33,319 nucleotides of DNA. Origin: Elusimicrobiota bacterium. GTDB taxonomy: Bacteria; Elusimicrobiota; Endomicrobiia; Endomicrobiales; Endomicrobiaceae. The notes under the pieces were generated by a model. It was not told the DNA's origin, did not search any database, and worked only from the letters and a program-made list of their open reading frames with translations. The stretch covers positions 1 to 33,319 of the forward strand of contig JAFXSD010000016.1 of NCBI GenBank assembly GCA_017525905.1, given 5' to 3'. Shown one piece after another: positions 33,183-33,319 of this stretch (position 1 is the stretch's first letter; each line of letters begins with the position of its first letter). Made by a program: the position numbers and the translations under genes.

Positions 33183-33319
33183 ATGATAAAAAACTTTTTG
33201 AAGAAAAATTTTAATTCAATAAAAATCTGTGCCGTTTTTACGACCGTATGTTTTTTGGTATCTACATTGGGTGCAAACCTTTATACAATACCTGTGGCCG
33301 AAAATACAAATCAAAAGTA
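33183..33319 (+). CDS. Exported protein, 5' end only
   Basis: The first 45 codons of a gene that runs off the window. AGAGG (33173-33177) lies 5 nt before ATG 33183; an adjacent ATG at 33180 is closer than usual. The product begins MIKNFLKKNFNSIKIC and has a signal peptide (CAVFTTVCFLVSTLGA, cleavage probably after LGA), then NLYTIPVAENTNQK. Family cannot be judged. It follows the terminator-like hairpin at 33131-33166 with no good promoter in between, so it may depend on read-through. Confidence 0.7.
   Translation, partial: MIKNFLKKNFNSIKICAVFTTVCFLVSTLGANLYTIPVAENTNQK

Overview
The window reads as chromosomal DNA of a low-GC, diderm (Gram-negative type) bacterium. Evidence for an outer membrane is a signal-peptide porin-like barrel, a TolC-type channel with a membrane-fusion protein and two RND pumps, and an Mla/MCE lipid-transport pair. 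The gene mix and style (a LexA with a canonical cleavage site, HrcA/CIRCE control of groESL, long-form HisG, DUF1844, DUF1015, an MlaD with a long C-terminal extension, AT-rich codons) would fit Elusimicrobiota or a similar deep-branching gut lineage. That placement is an inference from style, not from a search. No phage, IS element, CRISPR or obvious island is visible; gene content is mainly housekeeping and cell envelope.

Layout. 1-1120: end of an off-window region, a bidirectional terminator, then lexA with a small membrane-protein gene behind it (minus strand), divergent from a DNA-repair methyltransferase gene (ogt). 1680-3800: groES-groEL behind a consensus promoter and CIRCE operator. 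3800-4227: a gene-free stretch holding nested inverted repeats and an odd minus-strand reading frame interrupted by stops. 4228-5766: porin-like barrel. 5794-5919: tRNA-Pro(UGG). 5989-8687: LtaS/sulfatase-type phosphotransferase and a small secreted protein. 8689-10909 (minus): spoIID-like gene and queA. 11032-12005: CpXC-domain protein and a 3-TM protein. 12061-21170: tolC - membrane-fusion protein - RND - RND efflux locus. 21180-24710 (minus): radA-aroC-aroK-secreted protein. 24824-26979 (minus): mlaF-mlaD. 27122-29059 (minus): gltX-DUF1844. 29224-29841: His-rich, Spy-like envelope protein. 29970-32525 (minus): DUF1015-cvpA-like-hisG. 32669-end: a secreted/membrane protein and the start of another exported protein.

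The most notable cross-cutting signal is promoter architecture. Six transcription units (genes starting at 5989, 10909-, 11032, 12061, 26979- and 32669) have a sigma-70-type -35/-10 pair with 17-18 bp spacing whose -10 box ends only 7-9 nt before the start codon, with no Shine-Dalgarno. This predicts leaderless mRNAs. Other units (lexA, groES, porin, gltX, DUF1015) have ordinary leaders with Shine-Dalgarno sites. A second cross-cutting signal is a family of degenerate 8-bp tandem repeats (about RRGTATRG) found at four intergenic places, plus one 7-bp tandem array between the two RND genes.

Functional links: lexA and ogt form a DNA-damage pair. The tolC/MFP/RND/RND set would make a tripartite pump, but both RND subunits lack the usual TM10 lysine of the proton relay. 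mlaF-mlaD would move lipids between membranes but has no adjacent permease gene.
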